64,000 nt of DNA from JACRBR01 sp964371355 (GTDB lineage Bacteria > Chloroflexota > Dehalococcoidia > DSTF01 > JACRBR01). The DNA lies in contig CAYJMG010000011.1 of the NCBI GenBank assembly GCA_964371355.1, positions 1 to 64,000 of the forward strand, read 5' to 3'. The notes under the pieces were generated by a model. That model made no database searches. It had not been told where the DNA came from and saw only the letters and a list, made by a program, of their open reading frames with translations. This document shows positions 8,379-16,678 of the stretch, piece by piece. Made by a program: the position numbers and the translations under genes. Within the stretch, counting starts at the first letter, position 1. Each line of letters opens with the position of its first letter.

Positions 8379-9548
8379 CTACGCGAGTCTAGCCTTCGGC
8401 CCGTGGGTGCGGGAACTTTCCAGATAGCTGCCCAGCGCCTCTCCAACCGCTCTGCCAAGTCCAACAGGCACAGCGTTGCCGATCTGTTTGTACTTCTCCG
8501 CCGTTGGCCCGGCAAAGACCCAGTCGTCAGGAAACTGCTGAACCCTCGCATATTCTCGCACCGAAAGTACGCGATCCTTCGTCGGATGGCAAAGGCTGGT
8601 CCCCTTCTGAATGGGCGTCGCGGGCACGGTCGGCGAGGGACGGTCGAAACTCAGTCGGCGGAAGAAGCCCACCTTGCCACCATCGGATTCATATGCGCCA
8701 CCAAGGGCTTCCCGGACCACATCTTCACCAAGATTGCGAAGGTAACGCCAATTCTGGCCCGGGGGGATGAGGCGCAAGAACTTCAGCCGCGCCTCGGAGT
8801 ACTTCAAGAACTCAGGGTCTCGCTCACGCAGGCCCTTCAGAGCGTCGCGCAGCGTCCTCCACTTGTACGGCTGTTCGAGCGTTGGTACCTCCGCGTGCGA
8901 GGGCGGCAACAACTCGTCGATCGGCATGGCCTCCGGGATCCAGCGGGCGGAACCGAACTCATGATCCCTCGACCCCAGAAAGATCACCCGCTGGCGAAAT
9001 TGCGGGACGCCGTAGTTCACAGCATCAACCAGGCCGTACACAACTTCGTAGCCCAGTTCGTCCCTCAGTTTGCTGAGGATAACGCGCAGAGCCGATCCCG
9101 GCTGTTCTTCCGGATCCAGAGGAGCGTGCTTGGAGCCGCGCAGGTGAAGCGGCCGATGCCTGATTGCCGCGGAGAGGATTCCGCGGACATTCTCCATGAC
9201 GAAGAACCGCGGCTGTGCTGCGTCGACCACGCGCGCGAAGTCCTGAAACAAGCCGCCACGCACATCAAGAATGGAAGAGCGCTTGCCCGCTGTGCTGAAC
9301 GACTGACAGGGAGGGCCACCCACCACCAGGTCGATCTGACCAGCATCGACGGCGGCGGCATCTAGTATGTCGTGAGCATCAATGTTCCGGATGTCGCCCT
9401 GGAGTAAGGGTAGTTCAGGGCGATTGTGGCGAATGGTCGCGCAGCACCACTTGTCTAACTCCACCACTGCACGCGTCTCGACTCCAGCTTGCTCCAAGCC
9501 GAGATCAAGGCCCATCGCACCGCTGAAGAGAGAAATCGAGGTTGCCAA
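8379..9548 (-). CDS. DNA (cytosine-5-)-methyltransferase
   Basis: The 389-residue enzyme methylates C5 of cytosine in a specific DNA site using S-adenosylmethionine. Conserved motifs are in order: FSGAMGLDLG (I, about residue 8), GGPPCQSFS (IV, catalytic Cys81), ENVRG (VI), an RQR-type segment FRQRVIF (VIII), and QIGNAVPVGLGRAVGE (IX/X) at the end. The target recognition domain lies between VIII and IX. The start is TTG at 9548 behind a strong AGGAGG Shine-Dalgarno sequence. It heads a same-strand cassette with a putative restriction enzyme and a DNA glycosylase. The recognition sequence cannot be predicted here. Confidence 0.95.
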   Translation of the reverse strand: MATSISLFSGAMGLDLGLEQAGVETRAVVELDKWCCATIRHNRPELPLLQGDIRNIDAHDILDAAAVDAGQIDLVVGGPPCQSFSTAGKRSSILDVRGGLFQDFARVVDAAQPRFFVMENVRGILSAAIRHRPLHLRGSKHAPLDPEEQPGSALRVILSKLRDELGYEVVYGLVDAVNYGVPQFRQRVIFLGSRDHEFGSARWIPEAMPIDELLPPSHAEVPTLEQPYKWRTLRDALKGLRERDPEFLKYSEARLKFLRLIPPGQNWRYLRNLGEDVVREALGGAYESDGGKVGFFRRLSFDRPSPTVPATPIQKGTSLCHPTKDRVLSVREYARVQQFPDDWVFAGPTAEKYKQIGNAVPVGLGRAVGEALGSYLESSRTHGPKARLA

Positions 9549-9682
9549 GGAGCCTCCTGCCCAGACGTAGGGTCAGCCTATCATCTGGCTCATCAGCGGT
9601 CCACCTGGATAGGAATCCCTTTGCCCACGCGATTCCCACGCGGACTAGGCTCGAACGCAACCCGACAAGTAATTCGTGGTCG

Positions 9683-9871
9683 TCACGATAAGATGCGGGC
9701 CTTGTGATCGTGCTCGCAGAGGCCCAGCCGTTCAGCTTGCTCCTGGTGCCTGCAGGCTGCATGCCGCCAAATGTGTGACCCAACGTGCCCCTGAGCCAGC
9801 ACGCAGCGGAGCCCTTCGGCCTCGTTGGTCTCGGCCGCCGCTTGGCATTTCGCGCGGGCGCGGTTCGCCAT
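9683..9871 (-). CDS. Small Cys/His-rich protein upstream of the methyltransferase
   Basis: The 62-residue frame encodes two short motifs, CVLAQGHVGSHIW and CEHDH, resembling the C-x-GHxGxH pattern of small zinc-binding proteins in phages and actinobacteria. It is supported by a near-consensus sigma-70 promoter just upstream whose -10 box ends six bases before the ATG. This implies an almost leaderless transcript. It sits ahead of the restriction-modification cassette on the same strand, so a regulatory role is possible but speculative. The short length makes chance coding possible. Confidence 0.4.
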   Translation of the reverse strand: MANRARAKCQAAAETNEAEGLRCVLAQGHVGSHIWRHAACRHQEQAERLGLCEHDHKARILS

Positions 9872-9877
9872 AGGCCG

Positions 9878-9906
9878 ATACTAACAGAACATCTGTACGT
9901 CGTCAA
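9878..9906 (-). promoter_or_regulatory. Sigma-70-like promoter for the restriction-modification cassette
   Basis: On the minus strand TTGACG (9901-9906), a 17-base spacer and TAGTAT (9878-9883) form a good -35/-10 pair. An inverted repeat ACACG-4-CGTGT at 9908-9921 lies immediately upstream and could bind a regulator. Confidence 0.6.
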
Positions 9907-9941
9907 TACACGGTAGCGTGTGAAGCCACCAAGTTCCAGAT

Positions 9942-10454
9942 TCAGTACCCCACCACCGCCCGGACCGGCACCGGCGCCACCACCCCCCGCCCCCCCAGCG
10001 CCTCCAGCTCCAGCAGGAACACCGCCCCCACCGCCTCCGCGCCCAGCATCCCCACCAGATCGCACGCCGCACGCGCCGTCCCCCCCGTCGCCAGCACGTC
10101 GTCCACGATCACCGCCCGCTGCCCCGGCACAAGCGCGTCCGCGTGGATGTCGAGCTGCCCCTGCGCGTACTCCAGCGCGTACTCCACCGACATCACCGCC
10201 GAAGGCAGCTTCCCCGGCTTCCGCACCGGCACGAACGGCACCCCCAGCCGCATCGCGATCGGCAGCCCGAACAAGAACCCCCGCGACTCCACCGCCACAA
10301 TCGCGTCCGGCCACAGATCCGCCGCCAGCGACGTCATCGCATCCAGCGCGTACGCCAGCGCCGCCGGCTCGTGCAACAGCGGCGTGATATCCCGGAACAG
10401 GATCCCGGCCGACGGAAAGTCCGGCACGTCCCGTATGTACGACTTCAAATCCAC
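9942..10454 (-). CDS. apt: Adenine phosphoribosyltransferase
   Basis: The 170-residue enzyme salvages adenine to AMP using PRPP. It begins VDLKSYIRDVPDFPSAGILFRDITPLL, the standard Apt N-terminus. The PRPP-binding loop VIVDDVLATGGTA lies near residue 120, and ESRGFLFG is also typical. The GTG at 10454 is chosen because the conserved domain starts there and the length equals typical Apt (170-180). A further in-frame GTG at 10526 would add 24 residues from low-complexity heptamer sequence. The gene is divergent from the DUF2804 gene. Confidence 0.93.
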   Translation of the reverse strand: MDLKSYIRDVPDFPSAGILFRDITPLLHEPAALAYALDAMTSLAADLWPDAIVAVESRGFLFGLPIAMRLGVPFVPVRKPGKLPSAVMSVEYALEYAQGQLDIHADALVPGQRAVIVDDVLATGGTARAACDLVGMLGAEAVGAVFLLELEALGGRGVVAPVPVRAVVGY

Positions 10455-10516
10455 GATCGAGAGCCTACCACCCCACCCACCCCGACCGAAGACCTCCCTC
10501 CGCGACGTGAAGGTCT

Positions 10517-10567
10517 CTCTTCCCACGTCTCACGTCTCACCTCTCACTTCCCGCTTCTCACTTCTCG
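10517..10567. repeat. Degenerate heptamer tract between apt and the DUF2804 gene
   Basis: On the minus strand the sequence reads as seven or eight consecutive heptamers of the form GAGAAGT, GAGAGGT or GAGACGT. It belongs to the same family as the tracts at 3339, 5199, 5408 and 13062. Confidence 0.7.
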
Positions 10568-10593
10568 CCGCTCGCTCCGCTATCCTCACCCCC

Positions 10594-11616
10594 ATGACCA
10601 CCACCACCCCCGAACCCGAACTCACCGACCCGATCGGCCTCTGCGGCCCCGACGGCCGCCTCAACCCCGGCGCCGTCGCCTGGTCACGCCACCCGCTGCA
10701 CACCTGCAACCTGGGCCCACAGCTCGAACGCAAGAAGAAGTGGAACTACTGGGCCGTCACCTGCGAGGACTTCCTCTTCTCCGCTACCATCGCCGATGTT
10801 GAGCGCCTCCAGGTCGCCGGCACCTACCTCTACCACCGCGCGACCGGCCGCCACATCGACACCGGCGCCGCCCAGCCCCCCGGTACCATCGCCATCCCCG
10901 AGACCGTCGCCGGCGACATGACCATCGACCACCCGGCCCTGCGCGTCGAGCTGCTCGACGAAGGCACGGGCACGCGCATCCGCGTCCGCGCGAAGGACTT
11001 CGGCGGCGTGCCGATGGAGGCCGACATCCTCGTCCGGCGCCCGGCCGGACACGAGACCCTCAACGTCGTCATCCTCTGGACTGATGTGGAGTTCCAGTAC
11101 ACGTCGAAGCAGAACACGCTGCCCGCCTCCGGCTACGTCCTCCTGGGCGACGAGCGCCTCGAACTCACCCAACCGGCGTTCGGCTGCCTCGACTACGGCC
11201 GCGGCGTCTGGCCGCTGCACACGATCTGGAACTGGGGGTCCGCCTCCGGCATCCAGCGCGGCCGCACCATCGGACTCAACCTCGGCGGCCAGTGGACCGA
11301 CGGCACCGGCATGACCGAGAACGGCATCTGCGTCGATGGCCGCCTCACCAAGATCAGCGAGGACCTCGTCTTCGAGTACGATCGCGCGGCCTGGATGAAG
11401 CCCTGGCGCGTCCGCACCTCCGTCACCGACCGCCTCGACCTGCGCTTCGACCCCGAGTTCGAGCGCGAATCGAAGAGTGGTCGCCGCGACAGCTACTTCA
11501 ACGAGAGCCACCAGATGTTCGGCTGCTACTCCGGCCGCGTCACCACCGACGCTGGCGAGTCGATCGAGATCGATCGCCTCTTCGGCTGGATCGAAGAGCA
11601 CGAAGCCCGCTGGTGA
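10594..11616 (+). CDS. DUF2804 family protein
   Basis: The 340-residue protein resembles the DUF2804 family. Recognisable segments are the N-terminal LTDPIGLCGPDGRLNPGAVAWSR, KKWNYWAV near residue 50, and the central FGCLDYGRGVWPLHTIWNWG. The family has no established function; its fold has been related to lipocalin-like/AttH proteins. No signal peptide is visible. The ATG at 10594 follows the heptamer tract and the domain begins within ten residues, while the upstream extension of the frame is antisense to apt. It appears to be a single-gene unit. Confidence 0.85.
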   Translation: MTTTTPEPELTDPIGLCGPDGRLNPGAVAWSRHPLHTCNLGPQLERKKKWNYWAVTCEDFLFSATIADVERLQVAGTYLYHRATGRHIDTGAAQPPGTIAIPETVAGDMTIDHPALRVELLDEGTGTRIRVRAKDFGGVPMEADILVRRPAGHETLNVVILWTDVEFQYTSKQNTLPASGYVLLGDERLELTQPAFGCLDYGRGVWPLHTIWNWGSASGIQRGRTIGLNLGGQWTDGTGMTENGICVDGRLTKISEDLVFEYDRAAWMKPWRVRTSVTDRLDLRFDPEFERESKSGRRDSYFNESHQMFGCYSGRVTTDAGESIEIDRLFGWIEEHEARW

Positions 11617-11672
11617 CCGCACGCGTCTCCTCGCGCGAGCAGTGATCGTTATCACTCGACGCGATGCCGATC

Positions 11673-11832
11673 GTCGATCATCTCGCAGCGCGGCTTTCAG
11701 CCCGCCTGATCGTCGATCATCTCGCAGCGCGGGCTTTCAGCCCGCGTGATCGTCGTTCGCCCCGCCTCGGTCGCTAGTGCGTGCCATCATCCATCATCTC
11801 GCAGCGCGGGCTTTCAGCCCGCGTGATCGTCG
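11673..11832. repeat. Three copies of a hairpin repeat downstream of the DUF2804 gene
   Basis: Near-identical units of about 42 bases lie at 11673-11715, 11713-11754 and 11791-11832. Each centres on a GCGGGCT-TTC-AGCCCGC hairpin (7-bp stem) flanked by conserved ATCATCTCGCAGC and GATCGTCG. This is a REP-like palindromic repeat of the kind scattered between genes. It could also act as a terminator or mRNA stabiliser. Confidence 0.8.
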
Positions 11833-12152
11833 TCGCCCGATAGATCAGTTCCGCGACAGCTCGCCGCCACGACCGCGGCCGAATCATCGCACCGCCAGAT
11901 CGAACGCCCCGCCTCCGCGCTCCGCGTCCGCATCGTTCACCCCCGTCTCCATCGCCGGCTCGCCGTCGACGCGGAACGTAAGTGTGTCAAGCGCCACCGG
12001 ATGCTCGGCGTTCATCCCTGCGAGCGAAGCCCAAAGCCTACCCGAGGAATCCCTCGCCGCTTCTGGATTCAATACACCGCCCGTTCCCTTGGGGTTCCAG
12101 CGCGGTCCGTATGGCTCCTGACCCTCGCCCCCGGCCTCGCCATCATTCGAGC
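11833..12152. other. Stretch without a supported gene
   Basis: No frame here has a convincing start, ribosome site or family motif. A minus-strand frame (12160 down to 11884) has protein-like composition, including LDTLTFRVDGEPAMETGV, but no ATG near its beginning. It could be a decayed gene. Confidence 0.4.
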
Positions 12153-12491
12153 ATGCAGATCACGCGCGCGGCGACCGAGCGCGACGTCGCCGACCTCATC
12201 GAACGCCCGCCCCGCGCCCACATCGCGTACGCGCGCGACGGCCGCATCGAGGCCGTGCCCGTGGTCGCCCGCCACGACGGCGACGGTTGGCTCGTCCGGG
12301 CCACGCAGCCGCTTCCCCCCGGCCGCGCCATGCTCCTCATCGACGACGGCACGACGTACTTCGAGCTGCGCGGCGTGCGGTATCCCGGCGTGCTGCACGA
12401 CGCCGACCCGGGACAGCCGGAGCAGCGCTTCGAGCCGGAGAAGACGATCGGCTGGCACTACGGCACCATGCGCGAGAGGCCGGAAGCATGA
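12153..12491 (+). CDS. PNPOx-fold protein (pyridoxamine 5'-phosphate oxidase-like), first of a coupled pair
   Basis: The 112-residue protein has the split-barrel pattern of the pyridoxamine oxidase-like flavin/F420 family: DLIERPPRAHIAYARDGRIEAVPVV, then a strand with GRAMLLIDDGTTYFELRGVRYPGVLHD. It is shorter than typical members. Its stop overlaps the next gene's ATG (ATGA), and the next protein is of the same superfamily, so the two may form a heteromer. Cofactor (FMN, F420 or heme) is not determinable. Confidence 0.65.
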   Translation: MQITRAATERDVADLIERPPRAHIAYARDGRIEAVPVVARHDGDGWLVRATQPLPPGRAMLLIDDGTTYFELRGVRYPGVLHDADPGQPEQRFEPEKTIGWHYGTMRERPEA

Positions 12492-12940
12492 TCCAGCTCG
12501 AGCCGGAGGTCCGCCGATTCCTCGGCCGGTCGATGAACGCCCGCATCGCCACCCTCTCGAAGGGCGGCCGCCCGCAGATCATGCCGCTGTTCTTCGTCCT
12601 GCGCGATGGTGAGATCCTGATGAACAACGCCGAGACCTCGCCCACCGTGCGCAACATCGCGCACAACCCCGAGGTCGAGCTGCTCTTCCTCGCCGACACC
12701 TCGCCGCGCGACCGGCGCTGCCTCCGCATCCGCGGCACGGCCGACTTCACGCAGGACCCGGCGGCGCTCAGCGCGATCGCCCGCCCGATGGCCCTGAAGT
12801 ACTACGGCAACCTCCACGCCATCATCAGCACCCTGCGCAACCTGCGCCGCCTCTCGCCGATGGTCCGCTACCGCCGCGAGCGCCGCGGCGGCGTCATCCG
12901 CGTCCGACCCGAGTCATCCGAATTCCTCGACCTCCCCTGA
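12488..12940 (+). CDS. PNPOx-fold protein, second of a coupled pair
   Basis: The 150-residue protein carries the classic PPOX-class start FLGRSMNARIATLSKGGRPQIMPLFFVLRDGEILMNN. RNIAHNPEVELLFL and a final basic segment ending in a strand (GGVIRVRPESSEF) follow. Such proteins bind FMN or F420 and reduce small substrates, or are of unknown function. The ATGA overlap with the preceding family member indicates one operon. No membrane segment is seen. Confidence 0.78.
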   Translation: MIQLEPEVRRFLGRSMNARIATLSKGGRPQIMPLFFVLRDGEILMNNAETSPTVRNIAHNPEVELLFLADTSPRDRRCLRIRGTADFTQDPAALSAIARPMALKYYGNLHAIISTLRNLRRLSPMVRYRRERRGGVIRVRPESSEFLDLP

Positions 12941-13061
12941 GAACCCGTGCGTGGGGCGGGACCCGAACGGACACGTCTCTTAGACCTGTCCTCCACCGAG
13001 TTTCTTCGACCTGCCTTGAAACCGCGAACGATGTGGCCAGTCCCCTCGCCCGCGCATCCAG

Positions 13062-13134
13062 TTTCCCGCCTCCCGCCTCCCGCCTCCCACTTCTCACCTC
13101 CCACGTCCCACGTCCCACGTCCCACCTCTCAGCG
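13062..13134. repeat. Ten-unit heptamer tract
   Basis: On the minus strand the sequence breaks into ten consecutive heptamers: GGGACGT three times, GGGAGGT, GAGAAGT, GGGAGGC three times and degenerate ends. It lies between the PNPOx operon and the end of the ABC permease gene. It is the longest member of the heptamer family in the window. Confidence 0.8.
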
Positions 13135-13986
13135 TCACACCCCCGTCCGCGCGCCGGCGATCCGCCGCAACAGGCTCGCCGCGCTCAGGTCCGTCGCCCC
13201 GCCCGGGCTGACGTCGCGCCGCTCGAACGTGCGCAGCGTGAGCGCGACAAGCGCCGCCCCGCACCCCAGCAGCACGCCCACGTGCCACCACTCGATCCCG
13301 TACACAATCGGCAGGCCCGCACCGTAGTAGTAGAACGGCGTCGCGTACCGGATCGCCTCCAGCGACTCCACGCCGTTCGCCAGCGTGAAGAGGAAGTACG
13401 TCGCCGTCGTGAATCCGATCACCACGCCCGCCGCCATCCCGCGGTTCGGCGCCACCGCCCCCGCCCATAGCGAGAGCGCGTAGAAGAACAGCACGATGGG
13501 CAGCATATTCGCGCACGCCACCGCCAGGTCCCCCAGCCCGACCTCCATGTCAACCGTCGGCACCGACGCCAGGAACCCCGCATACCCCCCGGCGACGATC
13601 GCGACGGCCCCGATCACCGTCGCGGCCAGCTTCTGCAGCACCACCCAGCGCCTGCTCACCGGCTGCGCCAGCAGCAGGTCGATCGTGCCCGCGCTCTCCT
13701 CTCCCGCGATCGCCCCCGTCCCCGCGATGATCGCGAACACGATCGCCAGGATCTCCGTCCACCCGAAATAGCGCCCGGAGAGGTAGCCCGCGCCCGTCGC
13801 GAAGTCCAGGTCGCTCCCCAGGAACGCCTTCGCCGCCTCCGGGATGTCGAAGTTCTGCAGCGAGTCCCGCACGCTGGGCCACAACCACACCGACGTCGAC
13901 GACATCGCGGCGAGGGCCAGCGCAAACCCCGCGACCTGCCACCGCTGGTCGCGCATCGCCTTCGCGAAGACGTTAAGCGGAGGCAC
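13135..13986 (-). CDS. ABC-2 type transporter permease
   Basis: The 283-residue integral membrane protein has about six hydrophobic segments. The motif EILAIVFAIIAGTGAIAGEESAGTIDLLLAQPVSRR is characteristic of ABC-2 permeases of the NatB/YhaP/bacitracin-exporter group. It pairs with the ATPase encoded just upstream. GTG at 13986 is chosen because a GAGGAGGTG Shine-Dalgarno sequence precedes it. An ATG at 14022 would force a 50-base overlap with the ATPase gene. The substrate (drug, lipid or peptide) is unknown. The gene ends at a heptamer repeat tract. Confidence 0.88.
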   Translation of the reverse strand: MPPLNVFAKAMRDQRWQVAGFALALAAMSSTSVWLWPSVRDSLQNFDIPEAAKAFLGSDLDFATGAGYLSGRYFGWTEILAIVFAIIAGTGAIAGEESAGTIDLLLAQPVSRRWVVLQKLAATVIGAVAIVAGGYAGFLASVPTVDMEVGLGDLAVACANMLPIVLFFYALSLWAGAVAPNRGMAAGVVIGFTTATYFLFTLANGVESLEAIRYATPFYYYGAGLPIVYGIEWWHVGVLLGCGAALVALTLRTFERRDVSPGGATDLSAASLLRRIAGARTGV

Positions 13987-14902
13987 GCCGCACCTCCTCG
14001 CCGTCGCTGCCGTCTCCGGCATCGGTGTAGTACGCCAGGAACACGTCCTCCAGGCTCGGCTGCTGCGTCCGCAGGTCCACGACCCGCTGCGTCGCGATCG
14101 CCTTCAACAGCGCGTCGACGCCGTCCTGCGCCTGCAGGTGCACCGTCGCGCCGTCCCGCCTCGTCTCCCGCACACCGGGCAGCGCGAACAACCCCGCCGG
14201 CGGCGGCGCAGCGAACGTCACCTCGATCACGTGCACGCTGCGCGACTTCAGCTTCGCCACCTCCTCCACCGCCACGATCTTCCCCGCCCGGATAATCGCC
14301 ACCGACCGGCTGATGCGCTCCACCTCCGGCAGCACGTGCGACGAGAAGAACACCGTGCTCCCCTGTCGCGCCGCTTCTTCCAGCATCCGCACGACCTCGT
14401 CCTGCACCAGCGGGTCCAGCCCCGAGGTCGGCTCGTCCAGCACCAGCAGCTCCGGCCGGTGCAACAGCGCCTGCACCAGCCCCAGCTTCTGCCGGTTCCC
14501 CTTCGAGAGCGCGCGGATCCGCCGGCTCAGGTCCAGCTCCAGCCGCTCCACCAGCGACCGCCGGTACCCCGCGTCCCGCTTCTCCGGCCGGAACGAGTCG
14601 ATGAAATCGAGGAACTCGTCGCCCCGCATCCCCTCGTACAGCCGCAGGTCCCCCGGCAGATAGCCAGCCCGCCGCCGCACCTCCATCGACTCCCGCTGGC
14701 AGTCGAACCCCAGCACCCGGGCCACGCCTGCGTCCGGCCGGATCAGGTCCAGCAGGATCCGGATGGTCGTCGTCTTCCCTGCGCCGTTCGGCCCCAGGAA
14801 CCCGAAGATGCGCCCCGGCTCCACCACCAGGTCGATACCCGAGAGCGCGCGCGTCGCCCCGTACGATTTCTCGACCCCCCGAAGCTCAATCGCGTTCGTC
14901 AC
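13973..14902 (-). CDS. ABC transporter ATP-binding protein
   Basis: The 309-residue ATPase energises the adjacent ABC-2 permease. Visible motifs: Walker A GPNGAGKTT (about residue 38), signature LSKGNRQKLGL, Walker B LLVLDEPTSGLDP, and switch His in FFSSHVLPEVE. A C-terminal regulatory region of about 90 residues follows, as in the NatA/CcmA-like exporters. GTG at 14902 (VTNAIELRGVEKSYG) is the sensible start. Upstream in-frame sequence to 15067 lacks family similarity. The stop overlaps the permease start by 14 bases. Confidence 0.93.
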   Translation of the reverse strand: MTNAIELRGVEKSYGATRALSGIDLVVEPGRIFGFLGPNGAGKTTTIRILLDLIRPDAGVARVLGFDCQRESMEVRRRAGYLPGDLRLYEGMRGDEFLDFIDSFRPEKRDAGYRRSLVERLELDLSRRIRALSKGNRQKLGLVQALLHRPELLVLDEPTSGLDPLVQDEVVRMLEEAARQGSTVFFSSHVLPEVERISRSVAIIRAGKIVAVEEVAKLKSRSVHVIEVTFAAPPPAGLFALPGVRETRRDGATVHLQAQDGVDALLKAIATQRVVDLRTQQPSLEDVFLAYYTDAGDGSDGEEVRRASA

Positions 14903-15469
14903 AGTGCCAGTGTACGCGTGCGCCCCGCTGATCACCGTCGGCGTCCTCCTTACGGGAAATCGCCCGCCAGGGACCGCTCCGGCGCGTGGAACTGCTCGCT
15001 TCCAGGAGGGGGTCCCGTGTATAGCGGCTTCGAGAAGTGTCATATCCTCAGATTCGGATGCTCGCATTTTAGATTCGTTGAACGGCAGTTTTCGTGTTGC
15101 CGGCTGGCCGCGGAGCGTGTGAGCCCGTCAGCTCGTCAGCTCGTCGGCAGCTGCGCCGGGTGCACGGACGCTGCCGCCGGACGAACGTACGCCGGCGCGA
15201 CGCGATCTCCAAGCGCCGCGGATCACTTTGCGCGGGGTTACTGACGGATGCTGACAAACGCCCGCTCAGCCGGTCAGCCGCTCAGCCCGTCAGCGCATCA
15301 GCGACTACGTCGAGCGCACCGACGCTGCCGCCGGACGAACGTACGGCGGTTGCGACGCGACGTCCAGGCGTCGAGGATCACTTTGCGCCGGTCACTGACG
15401 GATGCTGACCCGCTGACAAGCTGATTAGCCGACAAGCGGACACGCCGACCGGCTGACGCGCCGACAGGC
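14903..15469. repeat. Intergenic region with two imperfect 95-bp direct repeats and CGTCAGC-type tracts
   Basis: Copies at 15162-15256 and 15316-15409 share long identical stretches, including GACGCTGCCGCCGGACGAAC, GGATCACTTTGCGC and TGACGGATGCTGAC. Before, between and after them are degenerate tandem units related to CGTCAGC or GCTGACG. No gene is supported here. The region lies upstream of the ABC ATPase and downstream of the LPATG gene. Confidence 0.65.
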
Positions 15470-16145
15470 CTAACCCCTCGCGCGCCGCCCTCGCATCGCG
15501 ACCAACGCCCCCGTCAACCCGACCGCCCCAGCCACCAACCCCAGCAGCCCCACGGCCACGCCATCACGCCCGCCGGGGCTCCCCGTCGCCGGCAACACCA
15601 CGCCCCGCGGCCGCGGTGTCGCGGCCCCGCCCAGGACGCCCGTCGTCAGTGTCGACGACGGCACGGCCGTGCCAGCCGCGCCAGTGCTCGTCGCGCGCGG
15701 CGTGGGCGTGCCGGTCCGCCCGCGGCGTCGCCGTCGACGTGCGCGTGTGCGTCGGCCCCGCCGTGGTGGTGCCCTGCGGCGTGTTCGTCGATGTCGGGAC
15801 CGCCGTCTCCGTCGGCGGCAGGAAGCTCGGCGTCCCCGGCGTATCCGTCGGCTTCGGGTCGGTCGGTGTCGACGTTTCCGTCGCCTTCGCCTCCAGCGTC
15901 GCCGTCGCCGTTTCAGTATCTCTAAGTTCCGCCGTGGGCGTAGCCGTCTCCGTCGCGCGCACTTCGACGGTTTCGCTCGCCTCGGCGGTCGCAGTTCCCG
16001 AAGGTCTTGTTGTGCCCGATGCCACCGCGGCCGGACTCCCCGCCCTCACAGTCGTCTCGGCGCCGCGCAGGACCAGTACAGCCACGACGATCGCGGCAAG
16101 GCCGAGGGCGAGTATGAGGCGTGGGGCGAGGCGTGGCAGCTGCAT
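15470..16145 (-). pseudogene. Frameshifted Thr/Pro-rich surface protein with LPATG sorting signal
   Basis: The first frame (ATG 16145) encodes an N-terminal membrane anchor or signal (LAPRLILALGLAAIVVAVLVL) and a long Thr/Pro/Glu-rich stalk. Near 15715 the low-complexity stalk continues only in the +1 frame. That frame ends with VVLPATGSPGG, a hydrophobic helix and an Arg-rich tail: a complete LPxTG sortase signal. Removing one G from the GGGCGG run restores a single protein of about 224 residues. This is therefore either a sequencing error, a recent mutation or a phase-variable site. Read as it stands, the product terminates without the anchor. Confidence 0.65.
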
Positions 16146-16354
16146 CGAGCGGCTCCGCGATCCTTCACTAGTGGTATGATCATCGCGCGGGGATTCGCCG
16201 CCGAGTAGACGAGACGGCCCCCCGCAACGGCAGCCCCTCACGGCGTCAAGCTACGGTCCGCCGTTTCGAAAAGAATTCGCCGAAAGTGATCAGCCACGCT
16301 TGGAGATCGCACGCCCAACCCCCCAAACTCGACCTCCCTATAGGAGGCGCACCC

Positions 16355-16507
16355 ATGCCCACCACCGCATCCTCGCCGCCCCGGACCCTGAACGCCCGGC
16401 AGGCCCTCCAAGACAGAAGGAAAGGCGTGCGCGCCAGGGTCCGGTCCTTCACGCCCCGCCGCGCCAGTTCACGAAAACGCAGGAGAGGCCATTGTCCATG
16501 CCAGTAA
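16355..16507 (+). CDS. Possible small basic ORF upstream of thrC
   Basis: An ATG at 16355 follows a good Shine-Dalgarno sequence (TAGGAGG, 16342-16348) and opens 50 codons encoding a very basic peptide (RKGVRARVRS... RKRRRGHCPCQ). No family is recognised, and composition alone could produce this in GC-rich DNA. Apart from this, 16146-16678 holds no supported gene. Confidence 0.25.
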   Translation: MPTTASSPPRTLNARQALQDRRKGVRARVRSFTPRRASSRKRRRGHCPCQ

Positions 16508-16678
16508 GTGCATTTCTGCGAAACAATTCCCCTTCGCACGCTGCGCTTTCCGCCGCGTGCCGCGGACCGAAAACTGCCTTGAAGATGCACGCGGATCGCG
16601 AGCCGAGCAATGTCAGCGAAGGAGCCCGCCCGCGACCAAGAACCGAGACCTGACAACTGAGACACTGGGACACCTGAT

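Noticed and set aside
15121..15470. CRISPR array
   Set aside because: The repeats are long (95 bp), only two, with no uniform spacers and no cas genes.
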